Source: Diaphorobacter aerolatus
Lineage (GTDB): Bacteria; Pseudomonadota; Gammaproteobacteria; Burkholderiales; Burkholderiaceae_C
Length of the DNA stretch: 64,000 nt
Assembly (NCBI RefSeq): GCF_014489535.1
Contig: NZ_CP060783.1
Coordinates: forward strand, 4,361,501 to 4,425,500
Reading direction: 5' to 3'
Shown here: positions 38,343-47,745 of the stretch, one piece after another
How positions within the stretch are numbered: position 1 is the first letter of the stretch
Layout: every line of letters begins with the position of its first letter
Notes under the pieces: generated by a model
What the model was told of the DNA's origin: nothing
The model's database searches: none
Seen by the model: the letters and a program-made list of their open reading frames with translations, nothing else
Program-made: the position numbers and the translations under genes

Positions 38343-40256
38343 ATGCCATTGTCCGACGGGGAGGTCGGACGCGGCGATTCCTCAAATTTGTCCACGATGA
38401 CAACTCGCACTGTTGTATTGGCTCGCGCTGCGGCCTTGCCCTTGGCGCTTGCCGCCTGTTTTCCGTCCTTCTCCCAGACCCTGGTGGCGCAGGCGGCCAC
38501 CGCGTCCGAATTGCGCGAAACGGTGGTGACCGCCACACGCGTCGAGCAGCCGCTGTCGGATCTGGTTGCCGATGTCTCCATCATCGACTCGACCGCCATC
38601 CAGAAGAGCGGCGCGGTCAGCGTGGCCGACGTGCTCTCGCGCGTGCCCGGCATTCAGACCACCAGCAACGGTGGTCCGGGAGCCAATGCCAGCGTGCTCG
38701 TGCGCGGTGGCGAAAACCGCTTCACGGCGGTCTACATCGACGGCGTGCGTGTCGATTCACAAACCACGGGCGGTGTGCAATGGGAGCAGATTCCGCTCTC
38801 GCAGATTGATCGCATCGAGGTGCTGCGTGGTCCTGCGGCAGCCGTCTACGGCTCGGACGCCGTCTCGGGTGTCATTCAATTGTTCACCAAAAAAGGCGAG
38901 GGCAAGCCTGCGCCCTATGTGGGCGTGGGTTTTGGCAACCAGGGCACGCGCACGGCCGAGGCGGGCGTGAGCGGCAGCGCCGGTGCATTTGACTACTCGC
39001 TTGGCGTTTCGCATGAGCGCAGTGACGGCTTCAACGCTCGTCCGATCCCCACGGCCAATCCGGACGACGACGGCTACAAGCGCACTTCCGGCAACGCGCG
39101 CTTGGGCTGGAATTTCGCGCCGGGCCAGCGGCTGCAAGCATCGCTGCTGGCAAGCAACCTCAATTCGCAGTACGACGACTCCACGGGGTTGAAGAGCGAT
39201 GACCGCAACCATCACCAACTGCGCACGGCGGCCCTTTCCTGGGATGCGAAATGGAACGGCAACTACAGCACGCTCGTGCAGGTGAACCAGTCGGATGCCA
39301 AGTACAGTAGCGAGCCGAACTTCTACATGACAGAGACCACGGTGCGAAGCTATCTGTTTCAGAACGAATACCGACTTGGCATACACCGGTTCACCGCGGC
39401 ACTCGAACGTCGCGAGGACGAGTTGCACAACTCCGCAACCCAGTATGCCCCGGACCTGAAGCGTGACCGTTCACAGAACGCGCTGGCGCTCGGTTATGGG
39501 CTGATTTCCGGTGCGCACACGCTCCAGTCCAACCTGCGGCGCGATGACGACAGCGAGTTTGGCGGCAAGACCACGGGCAGCCTTTCCTACGGCTATGCGA
39601 TCAATAGCGAATGGCGTGTGACGGCCGGGGGCGGTACTTCATTTCGTGCACCGACGCTCTACCAGCGCTTCAGCGAATATGGTGATGCGTCGCTCAAACC
39701 CGAGAGTGGCCGCAACCTCGAGATCGGTACCCGCTGGACGCGCGGCTCGACGAGCGCGGGGCTGGTGGCCTACCGCAACCGCGTGAGCAATCTGATCATC
39801 TATGGCGCTCCTGGCACTTGCCCATCATCCTGGGGCTGTTATCAGGCGGTGGGCCGCGCCGAATACGAAGGCGTGACCCTGAGCGCGGCGCACAAGCTGG
39901 GCCCGGTGTCGCTCAATGGTTCGCTGGATTTCCAGAATCCGCACGATCTGGATACGGGGCGTCAACTGGCGCGGCGCTCCAAGCGCTATGCCAAGCTGGG
40001 CGCAGACACGATGATCGGGGGCTGGACCGTGGGTGCCGAGGTCAACGCCGCATCGCGTCGCTACGACAGCGGCTCGGGCAACAACATGCTCGGCGGCTAT
40101 TCGGTGTTCAACCTCTACACCAGCACCCGCGTCGGGCGCGACTTCACCTTGCTTGCCCGCATCAACAATCTGGCCGACAAGGACTACCAGCTCGCGCGCA
40201 ACTACGCCACGGCAGGTCGCACGCTCTACGTCGGATTGAAGTGGGCGCCGCTGTGA
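38343..40256 (+). CDS. btuB: TonB-dependent vitamin B12 receptor
   Basis: Outer-membrane barrel importing cobalamins. About 637 aa. Plug domain: RETVVTATRVEQPLSDL (TonB-box region), VSVADVLSRVPGIQT, NRFTAVYIDGVRV and RIEVLRGPAAAVYGSDAVSGVI. The barrel ends with ARNYATAGRTLYVGLKWAPL, the usual terminal aromatic strand. GGAG lies 5 nt before ATG 38343; an internal ATG at 38397 would give a shorter signal peptide but has no ribosome binding site. Controlled by the upstream riboswitch. Confidence 0.93.
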   Translation: MPLSDGEVGRGDSSNLSTMTTRTVVLARAAALPLALAACFPSFSQTLVAQAATASELRETVVTATRVEQPLSDLVADVSIIDSTAIQKSGAVSVADVLSRVPGIQTTSNGGPGANASVLVRGGENRFTAVYIDGVRVDSQTTGGVQWEQIPLSQIDRIEVLRGPAAAVYGSDAVSGVIQLFTKKGEGKPAPYVGVGFGNQGTRTAEAGVSGSAGAFDYSLGVSHERSDGFNARPIPTANPDDDGYKRTSGNARLGWNFAPGQRLQASLLASNLNSQYDDSTGLKSDDRNHHQLRTAALSWDAKWNGNYSTLVQVNQSDAKYSSEPNFYMTETTVRSYLFQNEYRLGIHRFTAALERREDELHNSATQYAPDLKRDRSQNALALGYGLISGAHTLQSNLRRDDDSEFGGKTTGSLSYGYAINSEWRVTAGGGTSFRAPTLYQRFSEYGDASLKPESGRNLEIGTRWTRGSTSAGLVAYRNRVSNLIIYGAPGTCPSSWGCYQAVGRAEYEGVTLSAAHKLGPVSLNGSLDFQNPHDLDTGRQLARRSKRYAKLGADTMIGGWTVGAEVNAASRRYDSGSGNNMLGGYSVFNLYTSTRVGRDFTLLARINNLADKDYQLARNYATAGRTLYVGLKWAPL

Positions 40257-40283
40257 GAACCGGGCCATGAAGGATCGGCAAGC

Positions 40284-40883
40284 ATGATGCCCGCAGCCAC
40301 CGACAGGCTCTCGATTGCGCGCAGCGAACTGATCCTTGGCGGACAGAAAAGCGGCAAGTCCCGCCGTGCCGAAATGCTGGCGCGACATTGGCTCGGCTCG
40401 CACCCCGCGCATCGCGCAAGCCTCATCGCTACGGGACAGGCGTGGGATGATGAAATGCGGGCGCGCATCGCACGCCATCAGCATGATCGCCTTGAACGCG
40501 TGCCCGGACTCGCAACGATTGAGGAGCCGCTCGCCGTGAGTGCGTTGATTGCTACGCAGTCGGATGCCAGCCACCTGTTGATCGTGGACTGCCTCACGCT
40601 GTGGCTCACCAACTGGCTCATGCCTGCTCGCGAAAGTGACAAGCAGCCGCGGGACTGGCCTGCACAATCCGCCGCATTCCTGCAGGCCCTTCGGGATGCG
40701 CGCGGGCCGGTGATCGTGGTCGGAAACGAGATTGGTCTTGGCGTCATTCCCATGGGGCGCGAGGTGCGCGCGTTTGTGGATGCGCTTGGCGCGTTGAATC
40801 AGCAGGTCGCCAACGGCTGCGCGCGCGTGACGCTGATGGTGGCAGGCCTGCCCATGTGTTTGAAGGACGATGCAGATGAGTGA
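40284..40883 (+). CDS. cobU: adenosylcobinamide kinase / adenosylcobinamide-phosphate guanylyltransferase
   Basis: Phosphorylates adenosylcobinamide and transfers GMP to it, in nucleotide-loop assembly. 199 aa. P-loop GGQKSGKS, the guanylylation-site region IATGQAWDDEMRARIARHQ with the catalytic histidine, DCLTLWLTNWL, and GNEIGLGVIPMGREVR are all present. It follows btuB after 27 bp and overlaps btuF. Confidence 0.95.
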   Translation: MMPAATDRLSIARSELILGGQKSGKSRRAEMLARHWLGSHPAHRASLIATGQAWDDEMRARIARHQHDRLERVPGLATIEEPLAVSALIATQSDASHLLIVDCLTLWLTNWLMPARESDKQPRDWPAQSAAFLQALRDARGPVIVVGNEIGLGVIPMGREVRAFVDALGALNQQVANGCARVTLMVAGLPMCLKDDADE

Positions 40884-41811
40884 AGCGAGCGGCCACCGGG
40901 TCGGTAATTGGAGAATCTCCCTGACTGCGCGGGCCGCACGCGCTGTGCAGCGGGCCCTGATCGCAATCGCGGCAATGGGCTGTCTTGCGGCGTCGGCGCA
41001 GGCCGTACAGATCACCGATGATCGCGGCAAAGCCTTTGAATTCAAGAGTGCACCCGCGCGCATCGTGAGCCTGTTGCCGTCGCTAACCGAGAGTGTCTGC
41101 GCGCTCGGGCAGTGCGAGCGCCTGGTCGGCACCGACCGCTACTCCAACTGGCCAGAATCGGTGACGCGGCTGCCCAAGCTGGGCGGCGGCATCGATCCCA
41201 ACATCGAGGCCGTGGTTGCGCTCAAACCCGATCTGGTGCTGATGTCCACCAGTGGCCGCGGCCGGGACCGGCTGGAATCGCTGGGCTTCACCGTGGTGGC
41301 GCTGGAGCCGCGCCGCCTCGCGGATGCAAAGCGCATGCTGGACATCATCGGCAGCATTCTTCATGTGCCGCCGGAGCAGGGCGCGCTGCGCACATGGCGC
41401 GAGATCGACGCTGCCGTGCAGGCCGCGCGCCAGTCGCTGCCGGCGCGCGTGAACGGTGTACGTGTCTATTTCGAGGTGAGCCGCGGTCCCTACGCAGCGG
41501 GCGAGAAATCGTTCATGGGCGAGATACTTTCCCAGCTTGGTGCGCGCAACGTCGTTCCCGCGTCGCTCGGACCGTTTCCCCGGCTCAATCCCGAATTCAT
41601 CGTGCGCGCCAACCCGGACGTCATCATGATCGGCAATCGCAGCATGCAGGAGGCCACCAGCTACCCGGGCTGGAACGCCATGAAGGCGGTGCGCGAGAAG
41701 CGCGTGTGCTCCTTCGACGCGGCCGAGTCCGATGTGCTGGTGCGCCCCGGCCCGCGCATGGCCGAGGCTGCTCGCATCATGGCGCGGTGTCTGGCGGACA
41801 AGGCTCCATGA
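40870..41811 (+). CDS. btuF: vitamin B12 ABC transporter, periplasmic binding protein
   Basis: Binds B12 in the periplasm and docks to BtuCD. 313 aa. A signal peptide ends near AASAQAVQ; the BtuF/FecB-type core follows, with RIVSLLPSLTESVCALG, VGTDRYSNWP, LPKLGGGIDPNIEAVVALKPDLVL, and a late FPRLNPEFIVRANPDVIMIG. The start at 40870, or 40876 in the same frame, overlaps cobU. The end overlaps btuC (ATGA). Confidence 0.93.
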   Translation: MQMSEASGHRVGNWRISLTARAARAVQRALIAIAAMGCLAASAQAVQITDDRGKAFEFKSAPARIVSLLPSLTESVCALGQCERLVGTDRYSNWPESVTRLPKLGGGIDPNIEAVVALKPDLVLMSTSGRGRDRLESLGFTVVALEPRRLADAKRMLDIIGSILHVPPEQGALRTWREIDAAVQAARQSLPARVNGVRVYFEVSRGPYAAGEKSFMGEILSQLGARNVVPASLGPFPRLNPEFIVRANPDVIMIGNRSMQEATSYPGWNAMKAVREKRVCSFDAAESDVLVRPGPRMAEAARIMARCLADKAP

Positions 41812-42860
41812 ACGCCAACGTGATGGCTCCCGAAGCCGATGTGCTGGCCACGGCATCCCATCGCCACCGCGCGGCGTGGCTGATGCTGGCGTTGGCGATT
41901 GCCAGCTTGTTGTTGTTGGCCGTGGGCGCATCCGTGGGCAGCACGGGATTCGAGAGTTTGCTGCATCTCTCCGATGATCCGGTGGCGCGCCAGATCGTCA
42001 TGGAAATCCGCATGCCGCGCACGGTCGGAGCATGGCTTGCCGGCGCCTTGCTCGGGCTGGCTGGGGCGATTGCGCAGGGGCTGTTTCGCAATCCGCTGGC
42101 CGATCCCTATCTGCTGGGCAGCGCCTCGGGCGCAACGCTGGGCGGAGCGCTGGCCATGGCGTGGCTCGGCGTGGCGCCGGCTTCCGCAAGTCTGTTGGCG
42201 CGCATGGGCATTACCGGTGTGGCATTTGTCGGTGCGGCGGCGGCGGTGATGCTCACGCTGATTCTGGCGCGCGGCGCGCAGCACACCTTACGCCTTTTGC
42301 TGGCGGGCGTGATCGTCGGGGTGGTGCTGGGCGCGGCGCGCGATCTGGTGGAGTTGAGCTCGCCCGAGATTCTTCAGGCGATGCAGGCATTCACGCTCGG
42401 CACGACGGCTTTCGTGGGCTGGTCCGCCGTCGCGCTGATGCTGGGCTGCTGGTTGCTGTGCGCGATCACGGCGTGGGCATTGGCGCGCGCGCTGGACGGA
42501 CTCACGCTCGGCGAGGCAACCGCCGCCAGTCTTGGTTTGCCGCTCGGCCCGATGCGTGCGGGACTGATTGCCGCCATGGCGCTTGCGACCGGAACGGCAG
42601 TGGCCCATACCGGTCTGATCGCGTTCGTGGGTTTGGCCGCGCCGCATCTGGTGCGTTCGATGGTGCGGGTCACCCATCCCTGGCATGTCGTGCTCTCCAG
42701 CATCATGGGCGCGGTGCTTTTGCAGTCCGCCGACGTGCTGGCGCGCTGGTTGATTGCGCCGCAGGAGCTTCCAGTGGGCGTGCTGACCGCCGCGCTCGGC
42801 GGCACCTATCTGCTGTGGCTCATGCACCGCCGCACGGCGGGTGGCGGAGGTGCGTTGTGA
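41808..42860 (+). CDS. btuC: vitamin B12 ABC transporter, permease
   Basis: FecCD/BtuC-type inner-membrane permease, 350 aa, about ten membrane helices. Hallmarks: RMPRTVGAWLAGALLGLAGA, GLFRNPLADPYLLGSASGA, and the coupling-helix region GLIAFVGLAAPHLVRSMV. The start overlaps btuF by 4 bp and the stop overlaps the GTG start of btuD. Confidence 0.95.
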   Translation: MNANVMAPEADVLATASHRHRAAWLMLALAIASLLLLAVGASVGSTGFESLLHLSDDPVARQIVMEIRMPRTVGAWLAGALLGLAGAIAQGLFRNPLADPYLLGSASGATLGGALAMAWLGVAPASASLLARMGITGVAFVGAAAAVMLTLILARGAQHTLRLLLAGVIVGVVLGAARDLVELSSPEILQAMQAFTLGTTAFVGWSAVALMLGCWLLCAITAWALARALDGLTLGEATAASLGLPLGPMRAGLIAAMALATGTAVAHTGLIAFVGLAAPHLVRSMVRVTHPWHVVLSSIMGAVLLQSADVLARWLIAPQELPVGVLTAALGGTYLLWLMHRRTAGGGGAL

Positions 42861-43663
42861 CTTCCCCATCGATGGCGATACGCGCCAGGCATGTGACCGT
42901 GCGTGCGGGCGACGCCGAGATTCTTCATGGCATCGATCTCGATATTTCAGCGGCACGCTGGACCAGTATCGTCGGGCCCAACGGCGCAGGCAAGTCCACG
43001 TTGCTCAAGGCGATGGCGGGTCTTCTCAAGCACGCGAAGGTAGAGGCCGACGTGGAATTGCTGGGGCAACCGCTTCACCGCATGGCGGCGCGCGAGCGTG
43101 CGCGCCGCCTGTCGTGGCTCGGGCAGAACGAGGTCGCCATGGAGGAACTTCAGGTGCACGACGTGGTGATGCTCGGGCGTCTGCCGCATCAGGCCTGGCT
43201 GGCTCCTCCGGACAAGGCGGACTTCGAGGCCGTCGAGCAGGCGCTGCGTGCCACGCAGGCGTGGCCTTGGCGTGCGAGGCCGCTGTCGCAGCTTTCGGGC
43301 GGAGAGCGTCAACGGGTGCTGCTGGCACGCGCATTGGCGGTGCAGGCCGATGTGCTGCTGATGGACGAGCCGCTCGCGAACCTCGATCCGCCGCATCAGA
43401 CCGACTGGGTGCACACGGTGCGTGAACTGGTCGGCGCAGGCAGTACCGTGGTCAGCGTGCTTCACGAGGTCTCGATTGCGCTACAGGCGGACGACATGGT
43501 GATCATGGCGGATGGCCGCATCCAGCATCACGGGCCCTGCAGCGATGCCGCGACGCATGCGGCGCTGGAGCAGGTGTTCGAGCACCGCATTCGCGTCAGA
43601 CAGGTCGATGACGTCTGGGTCGCATTGCCGCATTGGCCCGCACGCCAGCACCCTTCGCGCTGA
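42857..43663 (+). CDS. btuD: vitamin B12 ABC transporter, ATP-binding protein
   Basis: 268 aa ABC ATPase. Walker A GPNGAGKST, signature LSGGERQRVLLARALA, Walker B VLLMDEPLANLD, and a switch histidine in SVLHEVS. The GTG start at 42857 overlaps the btuC stop, with GGAGG upstream. Powers B12 import with BtuC and BtuF. Confidence 0.94.
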   Translation: MTSPSMAIRARHVTVRAGDAEILHGIDLDISAARWTSIVGPNGAGKSTLLKAMAGLLKHAKVEADVELLGQPLHRMAARERARRLSWLGQNEVAMEELQVHDVVMLGRLPHQAWLAPPDKADFEAVEQALRATQAWPWRARPLSQLSGGERQRVLLARALAVQADVLLMDEPLANLDPPHQTDWVHTVRELVGAGSTVVSVLHEVSIALQADDMVIMADGRIQHHGPCSDAATHAALEQVFEHRIRVRQVDDVWVALPHWPARQHPSR

Positions 43664-43721
43664 ACGCGCACTGACCTTCCGTGCAAGCCCGCACACTTAA
43701 ACAACCGGAACACGCAAGCAT

Positions 43722-44291
43722 ATGGAAATCGAAAGTCCCCCAGTCGACAAGAGCTACGAGAAACCCGATGGCGAGCGGCGCGGCCTGCTGCTGGTGAATA
43801 CCGGCGACGGCAAGGGCAAGAGCACGGCGGCATTCGGCCTGGCTTTGCGCGCGCATGGCCGCGCCAAGAAGGTCAAGATTTTTCAGTTCATGAAGGTGCC
43901 GACGGCGCGCTTTGGCGAGCACCGGATGTTCGAGAGTCTGGGAATTCCCATCGAAGGCCTCGGTGACGGGTTCAGCTGGAAAAGCCGCGATCTGGAGCAT
44001 TCGGCAGAACTCGCCCGAGAAGGCTGGCAGCGCGCGCGCTCGACCATTCTCGCGGGCGAGCACTTTCTGGTGGTGCTCGACGAAATCACCTACCCGCTGA
44101 TCTACGGCTGGTTGCCGCTGGAAGACGTGCTGTCCACGCTCGCCGAGCGCCCGCGCCACGTGCATGTGTGCATGACGGGTCGTCGCTGCCCGCAGGAAAT
44201 CATCGACGTCGCGGATACCGTCACCGAGATGAAACTGATCAAGCACGCGTTCAAGGCAGGCATTCCCGCGCAGCGCGGCATCGAGGATTGA
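43722..44291 (+). CDS. cobO: cob(I)yrinic acid a,c-diamide adenosyltransferase
   Basis: CobA/CobO/BtuR-type enzyme that adenosylates cob(I)alamin or corrinoid precursors with ATP. 189 aa. The P-loop [19 protein letters not shown] and a later [14 protein letters not shown] (Walker B-like), with [14 protein letters not shown], are standard. It converts imported corrinoids to the adenosyl form needed by CobU and CobQ. Confidence 0.95.
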   Translation: MEIESPPVDKSYEKPDGERRGLLLVNTGDGKGKSTAAFGLALRAHGRAKKVKIFQFMKVPTARFGEHRMFESLGIPIEGLGDGFSWKSRDLEHSAELAREGWQRARSTILAGEHFLVVLDEITYPLIYGWLPLEDVLSTLAERPRHVHVCMTGRRCPQEIIDVADTVTEMKLIKHAFKAGIPAQRGIED

Positions 44292-44303
44292 GGCGAGGCG
44301 CCC

Positions 44304-45257
44304 TTGCAGACGAGCGGAATATTTGCTGTGGCCTTGCTGATCGCGCTCGCGATCGATCTTCGTTGGGGAGAGCCCGCCGCGCGCTGGCATCCGGTCGTGT
44401 GGATGGGGCGCGCCCTGGAGCACGTGGGCAGTGTCACTGCCCCCACCGAGCCCACGGGCCGGGATCTGCGCAGCTTCTGGCGCGCCGCGCTCGGCTGGTC
44501 CGTGCTGGCGTTGGCCTTTGTGGTGCCTGCGGTGCTGCTGCAAACCTTCATCCTGTCGCACACGCCGTGGTGGCTTGCCTCTGCGTTACTCGGCGTGCTG
44601 ATCAAACCCATGCTTTCGTGGCGAATGCTTCGCGATGAGGTGATGGCGGTGGAAAACGCGTTGGACCGTTCGCTGCACGAAGGTCAGACGCAACTCGGCC
44701 GGTTGGTGAGCCGTGATGTGCACGCACTGAGCGCGATGCAGGTGCGCGAAAGCGCCATCGAGTCACTGGCCGAGAATCTCAACGACTCGGTCGTTGCACC
44801 GGTCTTCTGGCTGGTGGTGGGCGGGCTTCCGGGCATGGTGCTCTATCGGTTTGCGAACACGGCGGACGCAATGTGGGGCTATCCGGGAATGCGTGGCGGG
44901 CGCTATTGGCAGTGGGCCGGAAAATGGGCCGCGCGCGCCGACGACGTGCTGTCGTGGATTCCTGCGCGCATCACCGCGGTGGCGTTGTGGCTGGTCTCAC
45001 GCTGCGAGCGCTGGGACGATCTTGCGCGTAGCGCACGCAGGACGCCTTCGCCCAACAGTGGCTGGCCGATGGCGGCGATGGCGTTGGCGCTCGACGTGTG
45101 CCTGTCCAAGCCCGACGTCTATGTGCTTCATCCTGACGGGCAGCGCGCCGCGCCCGGGGACATTGCACGCGCCGTTGCCATTGCTTCGCGGACACTGGGC
45201 TGCGTGATGATCGCGGCGGTGCTGTTTCTCGTATCGACATGGGTGGTGCGCACATGA
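44304..45257 (+). CDS. cbiB: adenosylcobinamide-phosphate synthase CbiB/CobD
   Basis: Membrane protein joining aminopropanol phosphate to adenosylcobyric acid. 317 aa. Family motifs: LAIDLRWGEPAARWHPVVWMG, VRESAIESLAENLNDSVVAP and YRFANTADAMWGY. No ATG is available at the homology start; TTG 44304, with GAGG-rich sequence upstream, is the best start. The stop overlaps the next gene (ATGA). Confidence 0.93.
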   Translation: MQTSGIFAVALLIALAIDLRWGEPAARWHPVVWMGRALEHVGSVTAPTEPTGRDLRSFWRAALGWSVLALAFVVPAVLLQTFILSHTPWWLASALLGVLIKPMLSWRMLRDEVMAVENALDRSLHEGQTQLGRLVSRDVHALSAMQVRESAIESLAENLNDSVVAPVFWLVVGGLPGMVLYRFANTADAMWGYPGMRGGRYWQWAGKWAARADDVLSWIPARITAVALWLVSRCERWDDLARSARRTPSPNSGWPMAAMALALDVCLSKPDVYVLHPDGQRAAPGDIARAVAIASRTLGCVMIAAVLFLVSTWVVRT

Positions 45258-46261
45258 TGCAAAGCGCCGTTTCTGAATCGGTGCACGGCGGGCCCGATGC
45301 GCAGGGCGTGCCGCTGCATGACTTCTCGACCAATGCCAACGCCTGCGGGTCGTGCGATAGGGCGCTGGAGGCCTTGCGCCGGGCCGATGCGGCGCGCTAT
45401 CCCGACCCGCATTACACCCGGCTGCGCGCGCTGCTGGGTGCGTTTCATCGCGTCGATGCAGACCGCATCGTGATCGCCGCGAGTGCCAGCGAATTCATGC
45501 AGCGCATCAGCGCATTTGCGGCACGCAAGGGCTTTTTGCATGCGCGCGTGCCGCTGCACGGCTATGGCGACTACGCGCGCGCCGCGCAAGTCTGGGGACT
45601 GCGCCTGGAGGACGGCGCAGCGCCTGCCTTGCACTGGGCGTGCGAACCGTCGAGCCCGCTCGGGACGCGCGATGCGTCCGTGGATGAATGGCTGCGCTCC
45701 ACGACGTCGACGGACCTTCGCGTGCTCGATTGCGCGTACGTCCCGTTGTGCCTGCACGCTGCATCGGCTTCACGCCTGCCGGAATCTGCGTGGCAGTTGT
45801 GGACGCCGAACAAGGCGCTGGCGCTCACAGGCGTTCGCGCGGCATATGCCATTGCGCCGGAGCATGCTGAGTCGGCCGATCTCGAACTGCTGCGATCCAT
45901 GGCTGCATCGTGGCCCGTGGGCGCGCATGGCGTGGCGATGCTGGAGAGCTGGGTGCAACCCGATGTTCAACTGTGGTTGGCGCGGTCGCTCGCCACCTTG
46001 AAGTCCTGGAAGCAAGCGCAGATCGGCGTGTGCACGGCGCTGGGCTGGCAGGTGATAGACGGCAGCCTGGCGAACTATTTCACCGCGCGCCTGCCCGACG
46101 ACTGCGATGCTGCTGATGCGCTCCGCACGCTGCGCTCGCACGGCATCAAGCTGCGCGATTGCGCCTCGTTCGGTCTGGCGCAACACGTGCGGCTTGGCGT
46201 GCTGTCGCCGCCATCGCAGGCCGCATTGAAGGAAGTCTGGATACAAGGAGTCGCTACATGA
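45254..46261 (+). CDS. cobC: threonine-phosphate decarboxylase-like PLP enzyme (CobC/CobD type)
   Basis: Class I aminotransferase-fold enzyme that makes aminopropanol phosphate for the nucleotide loop. 335 aa. DFSTNANACG and YPDPHYTRLRALLGAFHRVD match the family start, and WTPNKALALTGVRAAYA holds the PLP lysine. The usual ASASEFMQR loop is present. It follows cbiB with an ATGA overlap and overlaps cobQ by 4 bp. Some databases call this cobD; histidine-phosphatase CobC is a different protein. Confidence 0.88.
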   Translation: MMQSAVSESVHGGPDAQGVPLHDFSTNANACGSCDRALEALRRADAARYPDPHYTRLRALLGAFHRVDADRIVIAASASEFMQRISAFAARKGFLHARVPLHGYGDYARAAQVWGLRLEDGAAPALHWACEPSSPLGTRDASVDEWLRSTTSTDLRVLDCAYVPLCLHAASASRLPESAWQLWTPNKALALTGVRAAYAIAPEHAESADLELLRSMAASWPVGAHGVAMLESWVQPDVQLWLARSLATLKSWKQAQIGVCTALGWQVIDGSLANYFTARLPDDCDAADALRTLRSHGIKLRDCASFGLAQHVRLGVLSPPSQAALKEVWIQGVAT

Positions 46262-47715
46262 GCGCACGTTGCATCATGGTGCTGGGAACGACCAGCGGCG
46301 CTGGCAAGAGCTGGCTGACCACGGCGCTTTGTCGCTGGTATGCCAATCAGGGTTTGCGCGTTGCGCCATTCAAGGCGCAGAACATGAGCAACAACGCGCG
46401 CGTCGTGGCAGCGCCCGATGGCGGCTTCGGCGAGATCGGCAGCGCGCAGTATTTCCAGGCGCTCGCCGCCCGCGCGACACCGGACGTGCGCATGAATCCG
46501 CTGCTTCTCAAGCCCGAGGCGGATACCCACAGCCAGGTCGTGCTGCTCGGACAGGTCAGCCGCGAGCTGACCGCGCTGCCCTGGCGCGGGCGCAGTCAAC
46601 AGGTTTGGCCGCAAATCGCAGCGTCGCTCGACGCACTGCGTGCGCAAAACGACGTGGTGGTGATCGAGGGCGCGGGTTCACCGGCCGAGATCAACCTGCA
46701 TGCGAGCGACGTGGTCAACATGCGCGTGGCAAGGCATGCCGGCGCGCGTTGTCTGCTGGTCTCCGACATTGATCGTGGCGGCGCGTTCGCCCATCTCTAC
46801 GGCACCTGGGCGCTGCTTCCCGAAGATGAGCGTGCCATGATCACGGGCTTCGTGCTCAACAAGTTTCGCGGCGATGCGGCCCTGCTCGCGCCCGCGCCGC
46901 AGATGCTGTTCGAGCGCACCGGCGTGCCGGTGGTGGCGACGATTCCGATGCAGTGGAACCACGGTCTGCCCGAAGAAGACGGGGTGTTCGATGACAGGGC
47001 GCAGGGCTCTAGCGGTGCGGTGCACACGCGCATTGCCGTGATTGCCTATCCGCGCATCAGCAATCTCGACGAATTTCAGCCGCTCAAGAATGTAGCTGGC
47101 GTGCGTTTGAATTGGGCGCGCAGTCCGGCCGATGTCGAGGGCGCAGACTGGATCATTCTCCCGGGCTCGAAGTCCACCGCAGCCGATCTCGCGTGGCTGC
47201 GGTCGCAGGGGCTGGATGCTGCCGTCGCTGCGCACGCGGCGCGAGGCCGCAGGGTGCTCGGCGTGTGCGGAGGGCTTCAGATGCTGGGCGAGGCGTTGAT
47301 CGACACCGTGGGGGTGGACGGCAATGCGCCCGGGCTCGGCCTGCTACCGTTGGTCACCAGCTTTGAAGCAGACAAGACCGTGCGGTTGACGACGACGCAG
47401 TTCGGTGAACTGTGCGGACCCTGGGCGGCGTTGAGCGGCGTGGCCTTGCGTGGCTACGAAATTCATCACGGCCAGACCGCGCAGCATCCGGCGATGGCGG
47501 CTGCCGGTGATGTTGCGCGCAGCGTGATTCCCGGTGTGGCCTGGCAGAACGGCGCGGGCAACGTGCTGGGCGTTTATCTGCACGGCATGTTTGAAGATGC
47601 CAACGTGCTTTTTGCAATGTTCGGCGCGGGTGCCACCACGCTCGATGCGGTGTTCGAGCGCATGGCGCAGGGCGTGGGCGAGTGGTTCGATCCCGCTGCG
47701 CTGGCGCTGGATTGA
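46258..47715 (+). CDS. cobQ: adenosylcobyric acid synthase (glutamine-hydrolysing)
   Basis: Amidates four carboxylates of adenosylcobyrinic acid a,c-diamide. 485 aa. N-terminal synthetase domain: TTSGAGKSWLTTALCRWY, PFKAQNMSNNARV, and VVIEGAGSPAEINL. C-terminal glutamine amidotransferase: GVCGGLQMLGEAL (nucleophile Cys) and GYEIHHGQT. AAGGAG is 7 nt before ATG 46258. In a salvage organism it can act on incomplete corrinoids. Confidence 0.96.
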   Translation: MSARCIMVLGTTSGAGKSWLTTALCRWYANQGLRVAPFKAQNMSNNARVVAAPDGGFGEIGSAQYFQALAARATPDVRMNPLLLKPEADTHSQVVLLGQVSRELTALPWRGRSQQVWPQIAASLDALRAQNDVVVIEGAGSPAEINLHASDVVNMRVARHAGARCLLVSDIDRGGAFAHLYGTWALLPEDERAMITGFVLNKFRGDAALLAPAPQMLFERTGVPVVATIPMQWNHGLPEEDGVFDDRAQGSSGAVHTRIAVIAYPRISNLDEFQPLKNVAGVRLNWARSPADVEGADWIILPGSKSTAADLAWLRSQGLDAAVAAHAARGRRVLGVCGGLQMLGEALIDTVGVDGNAPGLGLLPLVTSFEADKTVRLTTTQFGELCGPWAALSGVALRGYEIHHGQTAQHPAMAAAGDVARSVIPGVAWQNGAGNVLGVYLHGMFEDANVLFAMFGAGATTLDAVFERMAQGVGEWFDPAALALD

Positions 47716-47745
47716 TGTTTTTTTGAAAAATTGGATGGGTAGACC

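Noticed and set aside
40870..43663. Iron-siderophore (Fec/Fhu) uptake system instead of B12
   Set aside because: Position under a cobalamin riboswitch and between cobU and cobO fixes the BtuFCD assignment.
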